Assembly: GCF_900163665.1 (NCBI RefSeq)
Contig: NZ_FUIA01000009.1
Coordinates: 1-64,000, forward strand
DNA: 64,000 nucleotides
Direction of reading: 5' to 3'
Source of the DNA: Frigoribacterium sp. JB110
GTDB taxonomy: Bacteria > Actinomycetota > Actinomycetes > Actinomycetales > Microbacteriaceae
Part shown: positions 17,000-25,205 of the stretch, in pieces
How the letters are laid out: each line of letters opens with the position of its first letter
How positions within the stretch are numbered: the first letter of the stretch is position 1
Made by a program: the position numbers and the translations under genes
Notes under the pieces: generated by a model
The model's input: only the letters and a program-made list of their open reading frames with translations
The model's database searches: none
What the model was told of the DNA's origin: nothing

Positions 17000-17760
17000 G
17001 CTGCCGCGTCTCCCGCGTTCGCGCCGGTCATCAGACCGACGAGCTCTTCCATGCTGGTCTTGTCGGCTTCGAGCGTGGCGACGCGATGACCGAGACGGAT
17101 CACCTGCACCCGATCGGCCACCTCGATCACGTGCGGCATCGAGTGGCTGATCAGGACGACGGCGATGCCGGTGTCGCTGACGCGCCGGATGAGGTCGAGC
17201 ACGTTCTTCGTCTGACGCACGCCGAGCGCGGCGGTCGGCTCGTCGAGGAAGACGAGCTTCTTCGCCCAGTGCACGGCGCGCGCAATCGCGATCGCCTGGC
17301 GCTGCCCGCCCGACATCGACCCGACCTGACTGGTCAACGAGCGCACGGTGGCGCCGAGGTCGTCGAACGCGCGGCGGGACTGGCGCCGCATCTCCCCGTC
17401 GTTCATGAACCCGAATGCGCCAGCCAGCCCGCTGCGCATCACCTCCCGCCCGAGGTACATGTTCTGCACCGGGTTCAGGTGAGGGGCGAGTGCGAGGTCC
17501 TGGTGCACGGTCTCCATGCCGAGCGCGCTCGCGGCCGCCGGCGTCGGGAGGTCGACGGGGCTGCCCTCGAACTCGATGGTGCCGTTGTCGACGGCGAGGT
17601 TTCCGCTGAGAGCCTTCACGAGCGTGGACTTGCCCGCTCCGTTGTCACCGATCAGGGCGGTGACCTCGCCGGGATACACCTCGAAGTCGGCATCGTCGAG
17701 CGCCCGCACGTGACCGAACTGACGGTTCAGGCCGCGAGCTTTCAGGATGGGGGTTGTCAT
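16996..17760 (-). CDS. CUT2 sugar ABC transporter ATP-binding protein, single domain (FrcA type)
   Basis: A 254-residue ABC ATPase with Walker A GDNGAGKST near residue 37-45, the signature MSGGQRQA, Walker B VFLDEPTAAL, and a switch His in LISHSM. Unlike the tandem RbsA-type ATPases at 37455 and 49320 it has one nucleotide-binding domain, so it would act as a homodimer, as in the FrcBCA fructose system. The ATG at 17760 is chosen from GGAAGGA upstream; the longer open frame overlaps the isomerase gene and carries no ABC sequence. Confidence 0.9.
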   Translation of the reverse strand: MTTPILKARGLNRQFGHVRALDDADFEVYPGEVTALIGDNGAGKSTLVKALSGNLAVDNGTIEFEGSPVDLPTPAAASALGMETVHQDLALAPHLNPVQNMYLGREVMRSGLAGAFGFMNDGEMRRQSRRAFDDLGATVRSLTSQVGSMSGGQRQAIAIARAVHWAKKLVFLDEPTAALGVRQTKNVLDLIRRVSDTGIAVVLISHSMPHVIEVADRVQVIRLGHRVATLEADKTSMEELVGLMTGANAGDAAA

Positions 17761-17773
17761 GAGTTCCTTCCGA

Positions 17774-18823
17774 TCAGGCGACGTCGCTGTCGCCGAGTGT
17801 CTGGGGCCATCCGGAGCCCGGTCGGTGCACGATGAGGTTCGCCTCGGCGCCGGAGGCCCGCCACGGACCGAACGCCGCAGGCACCGCGAGCACGTCGCCG
17901 CGGGCTGCGGAGACCGACTCGCCGCGGGCGCCGTGCAGCTCCGTGTCGGCCACGGCGAGGACGACGGCGAATCCGGCGTCGAACTCCGCACCGGAACCGG
18001 CTCGGTCGAGCCGGAAGTAGGCGTCGGCGGCCGGCGGGAGCAGGCGGGCGGATCCGGATGCCGGGGAGTCGAGGTCGTTCGAGCGCACGAGAGCGTCGAC
18101 GTCGGTGAGAGCGGACGTGCTCACGGCGCCCATCGCGGTGTCGAAGCCGAGATCGAGATGCGACTCCTCGCGCGTGGACGTCGTGATCGACCACTCCAGC
18201 AGCAGCGAGAAGTCGGTGGGCTCCTGCACCTCGGCGACGAAGATGCCTGAATCGATGGCGTGTACGGTGCCGGCGGGGACCAGCACGCCCATGCCGCGGT
18301 GCGCCTCGAAGCGGTTCATGCGGGAGAGCATCCACTCGGAATCCTGCGCGTCGCGTCGGCGGTCGAGCTCATCCGGATCGACGGCCTCGCTCCACCCGAG
18401 GTGGAAGGCCGATCCCGGTTCGGCGTCGAGCACGAGCCATGATTCGGTCTTGCCGTAGGGGCAGTCGAGATGCGACAGCGCGAACTCACGGCCGGGGTGG
18501 ACGTGAACCGGGAGTCGCTGGCGCGCGTCGAGGAGCTTCACGAGCACGCCGGTGTCGCTGGGGCGCGCGGACAGCGAATGGTCGCCGCCGATCCAGGCCT
18601 CGGGGTCGGCGGCGACGAGGTCTCGCAGCAGCTCGCCGTCGGTCGTGCTGGCCAAACCGGTCTCGCCTTCGCCGGCGCGCGGCACGGTCGCCGCCAACCA
18701 TTCCTCCGGCTGGAACGGGTTCGACTGCTCGATCCCGCGCAGCGACGCGATTCTGTCGCCGCCTCGATAGAAGTGGTCGATCAGGTTCGGCGCCATCCTG
18801 CGCGGGTGCAACTGTGGGTCCAC
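17774..18823 (-). CDS. manA: Class I mannose-6-phosphate isomerase family protein
   Basis: A cupin-type zinc isomerase (349 residues) of the ManA family. The zinc site is visible as HVHP at residues 107-110 and E127 in GKTESW, with a later His in PAGTVHAI. The C-terminal half is a second, degenerate cupin. The GTG at 18823 has GGGAGA upstream and is preferred to the ATG nine codons in. It is the first gene of the cassette B operon and in this setting may isomerise another aldose phosphate rather than mannose 6-phosphate. Transcription probably starts near 18885 from a promoter covered by operator type B, with operator type A inside the leader. Confidence 0.83.
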   Translation of the reverse strand: MDPQLHPRRMAPNLIDHFYRGGDRIASLRGIEQSNPFQPEEWLAATVPRAGEGETGLASTTDGELLRDLVAADPEAWIGGDHSLSARPSDTGVLVKLLDARQRLPVHVHPGREFALSHLDCPYGKTESWLVLDAEPGSAFHLGWSEAVDPDELDRRRDAQDSEWMLSRMNRFEAHRGMGVLVPAGTVHAIDSGIFVAEVQEPTDFSLLLEWSITTSTREESHLDLGFDTAMGAVSTSALTDVDALVRSNDLDSPASGSARLLPPAADAYFRLDRAGSGAEFDAGFAVVLAVADTELHGARGESVSAARGDVLAVPAAFGPWRASGAEANLIVHRPGSGWPQTLGDSDVA

Positions 18824-18837
18824 GTTCGTCTCCCGTC

Positions 18838-18853
18838 ATGACATCGATGTCAT
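18838..18853. promoter_or_regulatory. LacI-type operator, type A site 2
   Basis: A perfect 16-base palindrome ATGACATCGATGTCAT, 15 bases before the manA GTG and downstream of the predicted transcription start, where a bound repressor would block elongation. Confidence 0.65.
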
Positions 18854-18891
18854 TTGGGAAGGCCTCTCTGCCTTCCGACTTCTGATGACCA

Positions 18892-18920
18892 AGCATGTGG
18901 GCATCAGACAACGTTGTCAA
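18892..18920 (-). promoter_or_regulatory. Promoter of the cassette B operon
   Basis: Read on the minus strand, TTGACA (18915-18920) is a perfect -35 box and CATGCT (18892-18897) a partial -10 box, 17 bases apart. The operator at 18907-18918 overlaps the -35 box and spacer. Confidence 0.55.
18907..18918. promoter_or_regulatory. LacI-type operator, type B site 1
   Basis: Perfect palindrome GACAACGTTGTC with a central CG, identical in its core to the sites at 33955 and 47383. It overlaps the -35 box of the minus-strand promoter, so repression by occlusion is expected. Confidence 0.65.
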
Positions 18921-19002
18921 GACCTCTTCTCGGACAGTCTGAGGTGGGCGCTCCGGGCGTCCGTCGGAGCCGGAGCTGTGCGACTGTGATGGCGGCATCT
19001 AT

Positions 19003-19030
19003 TCAGTCACAAAAGTGAGCGAATCACGCA
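19003..19030. promoter_or_regulatory. Candidate operator of the cassette C DeoR regulator, site 1
   Basis: A 28-base motif, identical at 26 positions to 26070-26097, with the unbroken core AAAAGTGAGCGAATCA at 19011-19026. It lies just upstream of a TATGAT -10-like box (19033-19038). The only two copies seen are at the two promoters of cassette C. Confidence 0.65.
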
Positions 19031-19153
19031 GTTATGATGACAACAATGTCGTGAATGCGCAATATGGGGGCACGACGGTTCCGATCACAGGTGGACCGAC
19101 CAGACGAGGCCCTCTCGGCCGGAAGGACAAGGCCCCAATTGCGCACGAGCAAC

Positions 19154-20023
19154 GTGACCGAACGTGAGATTCTGAGCCAGCCGACGGTGTGGCGGCAGGC
19201 GCTGGAGCTCGACACCAGCGTCCCCGCCTTCGGCCGGCGGGGAGAACGCGTGCTCTTCCTCGGGTGCGGTACCAGCGCCTACGTGTCCGAGTCGATTGCG
19301 GCGCTGCGCGAGACCGCGGGCCACGGCACGACCGACGCCGGATACGCGTCGGAATGGCTGCCTGGGCGCATGTACGACCGGATCGTCGTGATCAGCAGGT
19401 CCGGCACGACGAGCGAAGTGCTCGCCGTGCTCGAGCAGGTGCCGTCGGGAACAGCGACGACGGCCATCGTCGGCGTCGAAGGCTCACCGGTCGCAGCCGC
19501 CGTCGATCAGGCGCTGGTTCTCGACTTCGCCGACGAGAGCTCCGTCGTGCAGACCCGGTTCCCGAGCACCGTGCTGGTGCTCGCGCGCCGCGCATTCGGG
19601 GAGGAGCTGACGGATCTGGCCGCGCAGTGCGAAGCCGCGCTGACGCGCCCGCTGCCCGTGCGCGTCGCCGATCACTCCCACTTCGTCTTCCTCGGCCGCA
19701 CGTGGACCAGAGGGCTGGCGCAGGAGGCGGCACTGAAGGTCCGCGAGGCGGCGCAGGCGTGGTCGGAGGCATATCCTGCGCTCGACTACCGGCACGGTCC
19801 GATCGCCGTCGCCGGTGCTGGGTCGCTCGTCACGCTCTTCGGTGACCTCGACTCCGCGCTCGCGGCCGACGTGCGACGCACGGGCGCCGAGGTCCTGCAC
19901 CACGACGTCGACCCCTTGATCCAACTGGCTCTCGCCCAGATGCTCGCCATCCGCTTGGCGGAGGAGCGGGGGCTCGACCCCGATTCGCCCAGGCACCTGA
20001 CGCGATCCGTCGTTCTGAGCTGA
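19154..20023 (+). CDS. SIS-domain amino-sugar-phosphate isomerase/deaminase (AgaS/GlmS-isomerase-like)
   Basis: A two-SIS-domain protein (289 residues) of the group that isomerises or deaminates phosphosugars. The first domain has GCGTSAYVSES and SRSGTTSEVL, which hold the sugar phosphate; the second has ALKVREAAQAW and YPALDYRHGP, whose Glu and His are typical of GlmS-like isomerases. In this setting it would turn galactosamine 6-phosphate into tagatose 6-phosphate plus ammonia, as AgaS does; this is inference. Homologues begin TEREILSQP, so the GTG at 19154 is preferred, although the frame is open to an ATG at 19055 and no strong RBS decides it. AgaS itself is about 90 residues longer. Confidence 0.8.
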   Translation: MTEREILSQPTVWRQALELDTSVPAFGRRGERVLFLGCGTSAYVSESIAALRETAGHGTTDAGYASEWLPGRMYDRIVVISRSGTTSEVLAVLEQVPSGTATTAIVGVEGSPVAAAVDQALVLDFADESSVVQTRFPSTVLVLARRAFGEELTDLAAQCEAALTRPLPVRVADHSHFVFLGRTWTRGLAQEAALKVREAAQAWSEAYPALDYRHGPIAVAGAGSLVTLFGDLDSALAADVRRTGAEVLHHDVDPLIQLALAQMLAIRLAEERGLDPDSPRHLTRSVVLS

Positions 20024-20116
20024 GATGGGACTCTGACGGCGGGAGTCCCGGCGACTCGCCGCAGACCGGTCGATGAACAGTCCGCAGAGGAAGCACAACC
20101 CGCAGAGGAAGCAATC

Positions 20117-21457
20117 ATGATTCGTCACCACCACAGCGCATTCCGTCACAGCCGCACGATCCGCCGCCGCGCCGCGGCCGTCGCGATCGCCGCATCCGCC
20201 GCCCTCGGGCTGGCTGCCTGCTCGTCCGGCGCACAGCCGGCGACGAGCCTCGATCCGGATGCCGACGTCACGCTGACCTGGTGGACAGGGCAGGCGGATC
20301 AGGCCCAGACGATCCTGGAGGGCCTCGCGGACGAATTCGAGCAGGAGCATCCGAACGTCACGATCGAGATGTCATCAGGCGCTCCGTCGACCGAGGACCT
20401 GCTGCAGAAGCTGTCATCGTCGTTCGCGGGAGGCACCTACCCTGACATCTCGTACGCGTTCGGATCGTGGGCGAGCGAACTCGCCGGCTCTGACCGGACG
20501 CTCGACATCACGGATCGGCTGAACGACGATCCCGATGTGGGATGGGAGGAGTTCTCCGGTGCGGCACAGGCGACCGCTCAGCCGGAGGGCGGGGCCACCA
20601 TCGGATTTCCTGCGGTCGTCGACAACATCTCCCTGATCTACAACAAGACGGTCTTCGACTCCGCGAGCGTCGAATACCCGACCCAGGACTGGACGTGGGA
20701 GGACTTCCGTGAGGCCGCGGCCGAGCTCACCGACCCCGCCACCAAGACCTACGGGTACGGATACTCGGTGTCGGGTTCGGAGGAGACGACGTGGCAGTTC
20801 TGGCCGCACCTGTGGCAGCGAGGCGGACAGATCCTCGACGGCTCTGAGGCGACGTTCGACTCCCAGGAGGGCGTCGACGCGCTCACCTTCCTGCGGGAGA
20901 TGGCCGTCGAAGACGAATCCGTGTACCTGGATCAGACCGACACCAAGTTCGGGCAGTTCTTCGCCAGTGACCAGATCGGCATGATCACTTCGGGCCCGTG
21001 GACGCTCTACGACCTGCAGACTGCGGGCACGGACTACGGCGTCGTCCCGCTGCCAGGCACGGACGGCGACCACACCACGATCTCCGGTGCGGACATCTGG
21101 GTGATGTTCGACCATGAGGACCCGAACCGTGAGCACTGGTCGTACGAGTTCATGAGCTGGCTGACGGCGGCGGAGCAGGACGTGCGCTGGAACGTGGTCT
21201 ACGGGAATCTGCCGCTGCGCGAGAGCGAGACGGAGACGCCAGAGTTCCAGGAGCAGGTGGAACAGATGCCCGGCCTCGACGTGATGGCCGCGAACAGCGA
21301 GAACGCGACGATTCCGCGGCCGACTGTTCCCGGCTACGTCAACCTGTCTGAGGCGATCGGCACGGCGATCTCACAGGTCCTGCAGGGACAGGCAGAGCCG
21401 CAGGAGGCTCTGGAAGGCGCAGCGGATGACGCCACTGCGGCTCTGGAGGACGAATGA
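20117..21457 (+). CDS. CUT1 sugar ABC transporter substrate-binding lipoprotein, cassette C
   Basis: A 446-residue family 1 solute-binding lipoprotein. A basic N-region rich in His and Arg precedes the hydrophobic core, and the lipobox LAAC places the lipidated Cys near residue 36. The mature part starts DVTLTWWTGQAD, a pattern common in oligosaccharide-binding relatives. It lies 93 bases after the SIS gene, and its TGA overlaps the first permease start. The ligand is inferred to be an oligogalactosaminide or galactose-containing oligosaccharide from the GH114 and GH4 genes of the same operon group. Confidence 0.87.
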   Translation: MIRHHHSAFRHSRTIRRRAAAVAIAASAALGLAACSSGAQPATSLDPDADVTLTWWTGQADQAQTILEGLADEFEQEHPNVTIEMSSGAPSTEDLLQKLSSSFAGGTYPDISYAFGSWASELAGSDRTLDITDRLNDDPDVGWEEFSGAAQATAQPEGGATIGFPAVVDNISLIYNKTVFDSASVEYPTQDWTWEDFREAAAELTDPATKTYGYGYSVSGSEETTWQFWPHLWQRGGQILDGSEATFDSQEGVDALTFLREMAVEDESVYLDQTDTKFGQFFASDQIGMITSGPWTLYDLQTAGTDYGVVPLPGTDGDHTTISGADIWVMFDHEDPNREHWSYEFMSWLTAAEQDVRWNVVYGNLPLRESETETPEFQEQVEQMPGLDVMAANSENATIPRPTVPGYVNLSEAIGTAISQVLQGQAEPQEALEGAADDATAALEDE

Positions 21458-22371
21458 CGGTGAGCGCGCCGGCGCGGCGGCCGGGCATCCGGCTGCGCCG
21501 CGCGCGCGACACCGCGACGGGGTGGGGATTCGTCGGGCCGGCGACCCTGATCGTGCTCGGCCTGTCGATCTTCCCCGCGGTGTGGGCGTTCCTGCTGTCG
21601 CTGCAGGAGTGGAACGGATTCTCCGAGCCCGAGTGGGTGGGGGCGGGAAACTACGCCGACATGGCCTCAGACGCCGATCTCGGCGCCGCCGTGATGCACA
21701 CGCTCGTGTATTCGGCGATGTTCGTGCCGGCGTCCGTGCTGCTCGGCCTCGGCCTGGCCGTCGCGCTGAACCGACGGATCATCCTCGTCGGGCTGTATCG
21801 CACGCTCATCTTCCTGCCCTTCGTCGTGTCGGCCGCCGCGACGGGAATCCTCACGACGTACCTGTTCAACCCTCAGTTCGGGCTGGTCAACAATCTGCTC
21901 AGGATCCTCGGGCTGCCTCAGCAGGGATGGCTCGAAGACCCGGCGCAGGCGATGCTCGTCATCGCGATCATGTCGGTGTGGGGTCAGGCAGCGCTCACGA
22001 CGGTGATCTACCTCGCGGCGCTGCAGGATATTCCCGCCGAGCTGTCGGAAGCGGCCAGGGTCGACGGCGCGAGCCGCTGGCAGACGTTCTGGCGCGTGAT
22101 CTTCCCGCAGCTGGCGCCGGTCACCGTCTTCGTCACGATCTGGCAGGGCATCCAGGCGATCCAACTCTTCGACGTCGTGTACACGACGACCCGCGGCGGT
22201 CCGCTCGGCGCGACGGAGACGATTGTCTACTACCTCTGGAACGCCGCGTTCCGAGAGCTCGAGTTCGGATACGCGTCAGCCGTCGCATACGGCCTGTTCG
22301 CGCTGACGCTCGGCATCACGCTCGTCGTGGTCATCAAGCAGCGGCGCGCGGCGAAGGGAGATTCCGTATGA
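21454..22371 (+). CDS. CUT1 sugar ABC transporter permease 1, cassette C
   Basis: A 305-residue MalF-type permease with six hydrophobic segments, the first at about residues 25-48. The EAA loop reads EAARVDGASRWQTFWRVIFP. TTRGGPLGATETIVYYLW near the C-terminus is the family end motif. Both ends overlap neighbouring genes by four bases (ATGA), so binding protein, both permeases and the kinase are translationally coupled. No ATPase is encoded in the cassette. Confidence 0.9.
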   Translation: MTVSAPARRPGIRLRRARDTATGWGFVGPATLIVLGLSIFPAVWAFLLSLQEWNGFSEPEWVGAGNYADMASDADLGAAVMHTLVYSAMFVPASVLLGLGLAVALNRRIILVGLYRTLIFLPFVVSAAATGILTTYLFNPQFGLVNNLLRILGLPQQGWLEDPAQAMLVIAIMSVWGQAALTTVIYLAALQDIPAELSEAARVDGASRWQTFWRVIFPQLAPVTVFVTIWQGIQAIQLFDVVYTTTRGGPLGATETIVYYLWNAAFRELEFGYASAVAYGLFALTLGITLVVVIKQRRAAKGDSV

Positions 22372-23279
22372 CGACGCTCATCGACAGAGGGCTGCCGCAG
22401 AACCCGAGTCCGAACCCGAGCACGGCTCCGACGACGACGCGCGCGATCACCGTGCAGAAGAAGCGTCGGCGTCGCCGTTCCTGGGCGCACCTGCTGCTCA
22501 TCCCGGTCTCGCTCGTCTTCGCGATTCCGTTCCTGCAGATGTTCATCACATCTCTCACGCCCGAGTCCGAGATCAACCGGTTCCCGCCGAGCTTCATCCC
22601 GTCAGTGCTGACGTTCGACGGCTATGCGAAGCTGTTCCAGCAGTCGGACATCCTGCTCTGGCTGGGCAACTCCGTCATCGTCTCCGGCGTCGGAATCGCC
22701 TCGCACATCGTGCTCTGCTCCCTGGCGGGGTACGGATTCGCCCGGCTGCGATTCGCCGGCCGGAACGTGAGCTTCCTGATGATCGTGGCGACGATCATGA
22801 TCCCGACGCAGCTGCTGATGGTCCCCACCTACGTGATGTTCGCCTCCGTCGGCATCATCGACACGCTGGTGGCCGCGATCGTGCCGTGGCTCGCGACGAC
22901 CTTCGGCATCTTCCTGATGCGACAGTTCTTCCTGTCGCTGCCGGCGGAGCTCGAGGAGGCGGCGCTGCTGGACGGCTGCTCGAAGTTCGGCACGTTCTGG
23001 CGGATCATCTTTCCGCTCGCGCGGCCCGCCCTTGCCACGCTCGCGATCTTCACGCTGCTGGGGTCGTGGAACGACCTGGTGTGGCCGCTCATCGCGATCA
23101 ACGATCCCGGCGCGTTCACCGTGCAGCTGGGCATCACGAACTTCCAAGGAGCGCGGCGCACCGACTGGTCGCTGCTGATGGCGGCGAACGTGGTCGCCAC
23201 GCTTCCGCTCATCGTCTTCTTCGTGATCGCACAGCGGCAGTTCATCGCCACCATGTCGTTCTCGGGGGTGAAGGGATGA
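22368..23279 (+). CDS. CUT1 sugar ABC transporter permease 2, cassette C
   Basis: A 303-residue MalG-type permease. An unusual Pro/Thr-rich and then strongly basic N-terminus (QKKRRRRRS) comes before the first membrane segment at about residue 40. The EAA loop reads EAALLDGCSKFGTFWRIIFP and the C-terminus FIATMSFSGVKG is the usual end. The start is fixed by the ATGA overlap with the previous gene. Confidence 0.9.
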   Translation: MTTLIDRGLPQNPSPNPSTAPTTTRAITVQKKRRRRRSWAHLLLIPVSLVFAIPFLQMFITSLTPESEINRFPPSFIPSVLTFDGYAKLFQQSDILLWLGNSVIVSGVGIASHIVLCSLAGYGFARLRFAGRNVSFLMIVATIMIPTQLLMVPTYVMFASVGIIDTLVAAIVPWLATTFGIFLMRQFFLSLPAELEEAALLDGCSKFGTFWRIIFPLARPALATLAIFTLLGSWNDLVWPLIAINDPGAFTVQLGITNFQGARRTDWSLLMAANVVATLPLIVFFVIAQRQFIATMSFSGVKG

Positions 23280-24241
23280 CCCATTCGGCTCCGGATGTGC
23301 GTCCGATCCTCGTGGTCGGGGACGCGAACGTCGACCTGGTGCTCCGCGGTGACGTCGTGCCGCGGTTCGGTCAGGCCGAGCAGCTGCTCGATCGTGCGGA
23401 CCTGGTGCTGGGAGGCTCTGCCAGCATCGTCGCCAGCGGCACGGCGAGACTCGGAGCGCCGACCGCCCTGATCGCGAGGGTGGGGGACGACGCCTTCGGC
23501 AGATTCACGCTCGATGCGCTGCGCGGAAGCGGCGTCGACGTGACGGGTGTTGCGGCCACGGGCGCCGCTGCGACGGGAGTGTCGGTCATCCTGTCCGCGC
23601 CGGAGGACCGCGCGATTCTGACGGCGCCAGGTGCGATCCCGCTGCTTGCCGCAGACGACGTGATCGCCGGCCTCGAGGCCTGGCGAGGGGCGCCGGGCAT
23701 CCTGCACGTGGCGAGCTACTTCTTGCAGCCGTCGCTGGCGGCCGAACTGCCTTCTGTGCTCGCAGCCGCACGCGCCGGCGGATGGACCACATCACTCGAC
23801 ACCAACTGGGATCCGGACGAGAACTGGCACGGCGTCGAAGGCGCACTGCCCCACCTGGACCTGCTGCTGCCCAACCGCAACGAGCTGCAGGCGATCGCCC
23901 GATCGCTCGGCGACACGGGTGGGCACGACGAGGAGCTCGCACGCGGGATCTCGCGCTGCGGCCCTCGAGTCGTCGTGAAGGACGGCGCGCGCGGAGGCTG
24001 GTCCGTGCGCGCTGATGAGGAGCGGGAGAGCGCACCGGGCCTCACCGTCGACGTCGTCGACACGACAGGAGCGGGAGACAGCTTCGACGCGGGATACCTC
24101 GCGGCGCTCGCGCACGGCGTCGAACGCGAGCAGGACCGGCTGCGCTGGGCGGCGGCGGCCGGCTCGGTGTCGACATCGCGGTCCGGCGGAACCGCCGGCC
24201 AAGCGGACCCGGCCGAGCTGCGCGCGGCGATGGCACCATGA
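23276..24241 (+). CDS. PfkB-family sugar kinase, cassette C
   Basis: A ribokinase-like kinase (321 residues). VVGDANVDLVLRG opens the fold, GGSASIVASGTARLG is the substrate-binding region, and DTTGAGDSFDAGYL near 262-275 carries the catalytic Asp. LPNRNEL is the conserved mid-domain motif. It overlaps the permease and the LacC-type kinase genes (ATGA on both sides). In a galactosamine pathway it is the best candidate for phosphorylating free galactosamine or galactose at carbon 6 after import; this is inferred from what the pathway otherwise lacks. Confidence 0.85.
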   Translation: MTHSAPDVRPILVVGDANVDLVLRGDVVPRFGQAEQLLDRADLVLGGSASIVASGTARLGAPTALIARVGDDAFGRFTLDALRGSGVDVTGVAATGAAATGVSVILSAPEDRAILTAPGAIPLLAADDVIAGLEAWRGAPGILHVASYFLQPSLAAELPSVLAAARAGGWTTSLDTNWDPDENWHGVEGALPHLDLLLPNRNELQAIARSLGDTGGHDEELARGISRCGPRVVVKDGARGGWSVRADEERESAPGLTVDVVDTTGAGDSFDAGYLAALAHGVEREQDRLRWAAAAGSVSTSRSGGTAGQADPAELRAAMAP

Positions 24242-25194
24242 TCACGGCACTCGCGCTGAGCCCGGCGCTCGACGTGACCTACGTCGTCGACCGTCTGCAG
24301 GGAATCCAGCGTCCCCGCGAGGCCGTGAGGGTCGCGGGCGGGAAGTCGCTCAATGCAGCCCGCGCGGCCGTGGCGCTCGGCGCACACGACGTCTCCGCCG
24401 TCGCCGTGCTCGCCGGCGGCGCAGGGGCGGACGTGGCGGCCGCCGCTCGCGGCGACGGCCTCTCGCTGACCGCGATCGACGGGGCGACGCCGACGCGCAC
24501 CTGTGTCTCGATCTTCGACGCGGGCGCGGGAGAGCTCACCGAGATCTACGAGCGACCGGTCGCGGTCTCCGCCGCCGAGGCCGATCTCGTGCTGGACGCC
24601 GCGCTGGGAGCGCCGGGTGCGGCAGGCGACTGGTTCCTGCTCTCCGGAGGCCTTCCGCAGAGCCTTGCTCCCGAGACGGTCGCCGGCGCGGTGCGCCGCG
24701 TGCACCAAGCGGGAGGTCGGATCGCGATCGACACCCACGGACGCGCCCTGCGAGCGGGAGCCGCGGCCGGGCCGGATCTCGTCAAAGTGAACCGTGCCGA
24801 AGCGGTGGAACTGCTCGGCTGCGCCCCCGACGTTCCCGGCGACCGTCTGGTCTCCGGCCTGCACGGATTCGTCGCCGGCGCGGGGCGCTCGTCCTGCGTC
24901 GTGGTCACGGACGGCGAGGACGGGGCATGGGGGTTCGACGGGGGAGAGGTGCTCAGGGCGCGCAGAAGCGGACCCGTCGGAGCATTCCCCGTCGGCAGCG
25001 GCGACTCGTTCCTCGGCGGGCTGATGGTCGCGTTCGAAGCGTCGTTCTCGCTGCGAGAGGCGCTCCCGTTGGGCGCCGCAGCCGGCGTGGCGAACGCACA
25101 GCTTCCCGGTGCCGCGCGGCTGGACGCCGCCATGGCGCGCCGGCTTGCGGCGGGCATCCGGGTGGATACGTTCTCCGGCTCTGCCGCGCGCTGA
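24238..25194 (+). CDS. Tagatose-6-phosphate kinase/1-phosphofructokinase-like (LacC type)
   Basis: A 318-residue PfkB-family kinase of the LacC/FruK branch, with ALSPALDVTYVVDRL at the N-terminus, GGKSLNAARAAVALG for substrate binding and KVNRAEAVELLG. The catalytic loop reads VGSGDSFLGG rather than the more common GAGD; GSGD is a form I recall from LacC proteins, which supports tagatose 6-phosphate as substrate. It follows the PfkB kinase with a four-base overlap and ends the operon that starts at the SIS gene. Its product would be tagatose 1,6-bisphosphate, the substrate of the aldolase at 27463. Confidence 0.82.
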   Translation: MITALALSPALDVTYVVDRLQGIQRPREAVRVAGGKSLNAARAAVALGAHDVSAVAVLAGGAGADVAAAARGDGLSLTAIDGATPTRTCVSIFDAGAGELTEIYERPVAVSAAEADLVLDAALGAPGAAGDWFLLSGGLPQSLAPETVAGAVRRVHQAGGRIAIDTHGRALRAGAAAGPDLVKVNRAEAVELLGCAPDVPGDRLVSGLHGFVAGAGRSSCVVVTDGEDGAWGFDGGEVLRARRSGPVGAFPVGSGDSFLGGLMVAFEASFSLREALPLGAAAGVANAQLPGAARLDAAMARRLAAGIRVDTFSGSAAR

Positions 25195-25205
25195 CGCGCG
25201 ACGGC

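Larger units (their letters stand above)
18824..19153. other. Divergent regulatory region, cassettes B and C
   Basis: A 330-base noncoding stretch between manA (minus) and the SIS gene (plus). From left to right it holds a type A palindrome (18838), a small leader hairpin GGAAGGC/GCCTTCC (18857-18876), the minus-strand promoter, a type B palindrome (18907), the DeoR-type 28-base motif (19003) and a -10-like TATGAT (19033-19038) for the plus-strand operon. This density of sites shows that the two cassettes are controlled separately although adjacent. Confidence 0.7.

Noticed and set aside
19030..19055. A third type B operator at TGACAACAATGTCG near 19038
   Set aside because: Only one half matches the palindrome and the CG centre is lost, so it is probably a chance resemblance next to the DeoR-type motif.
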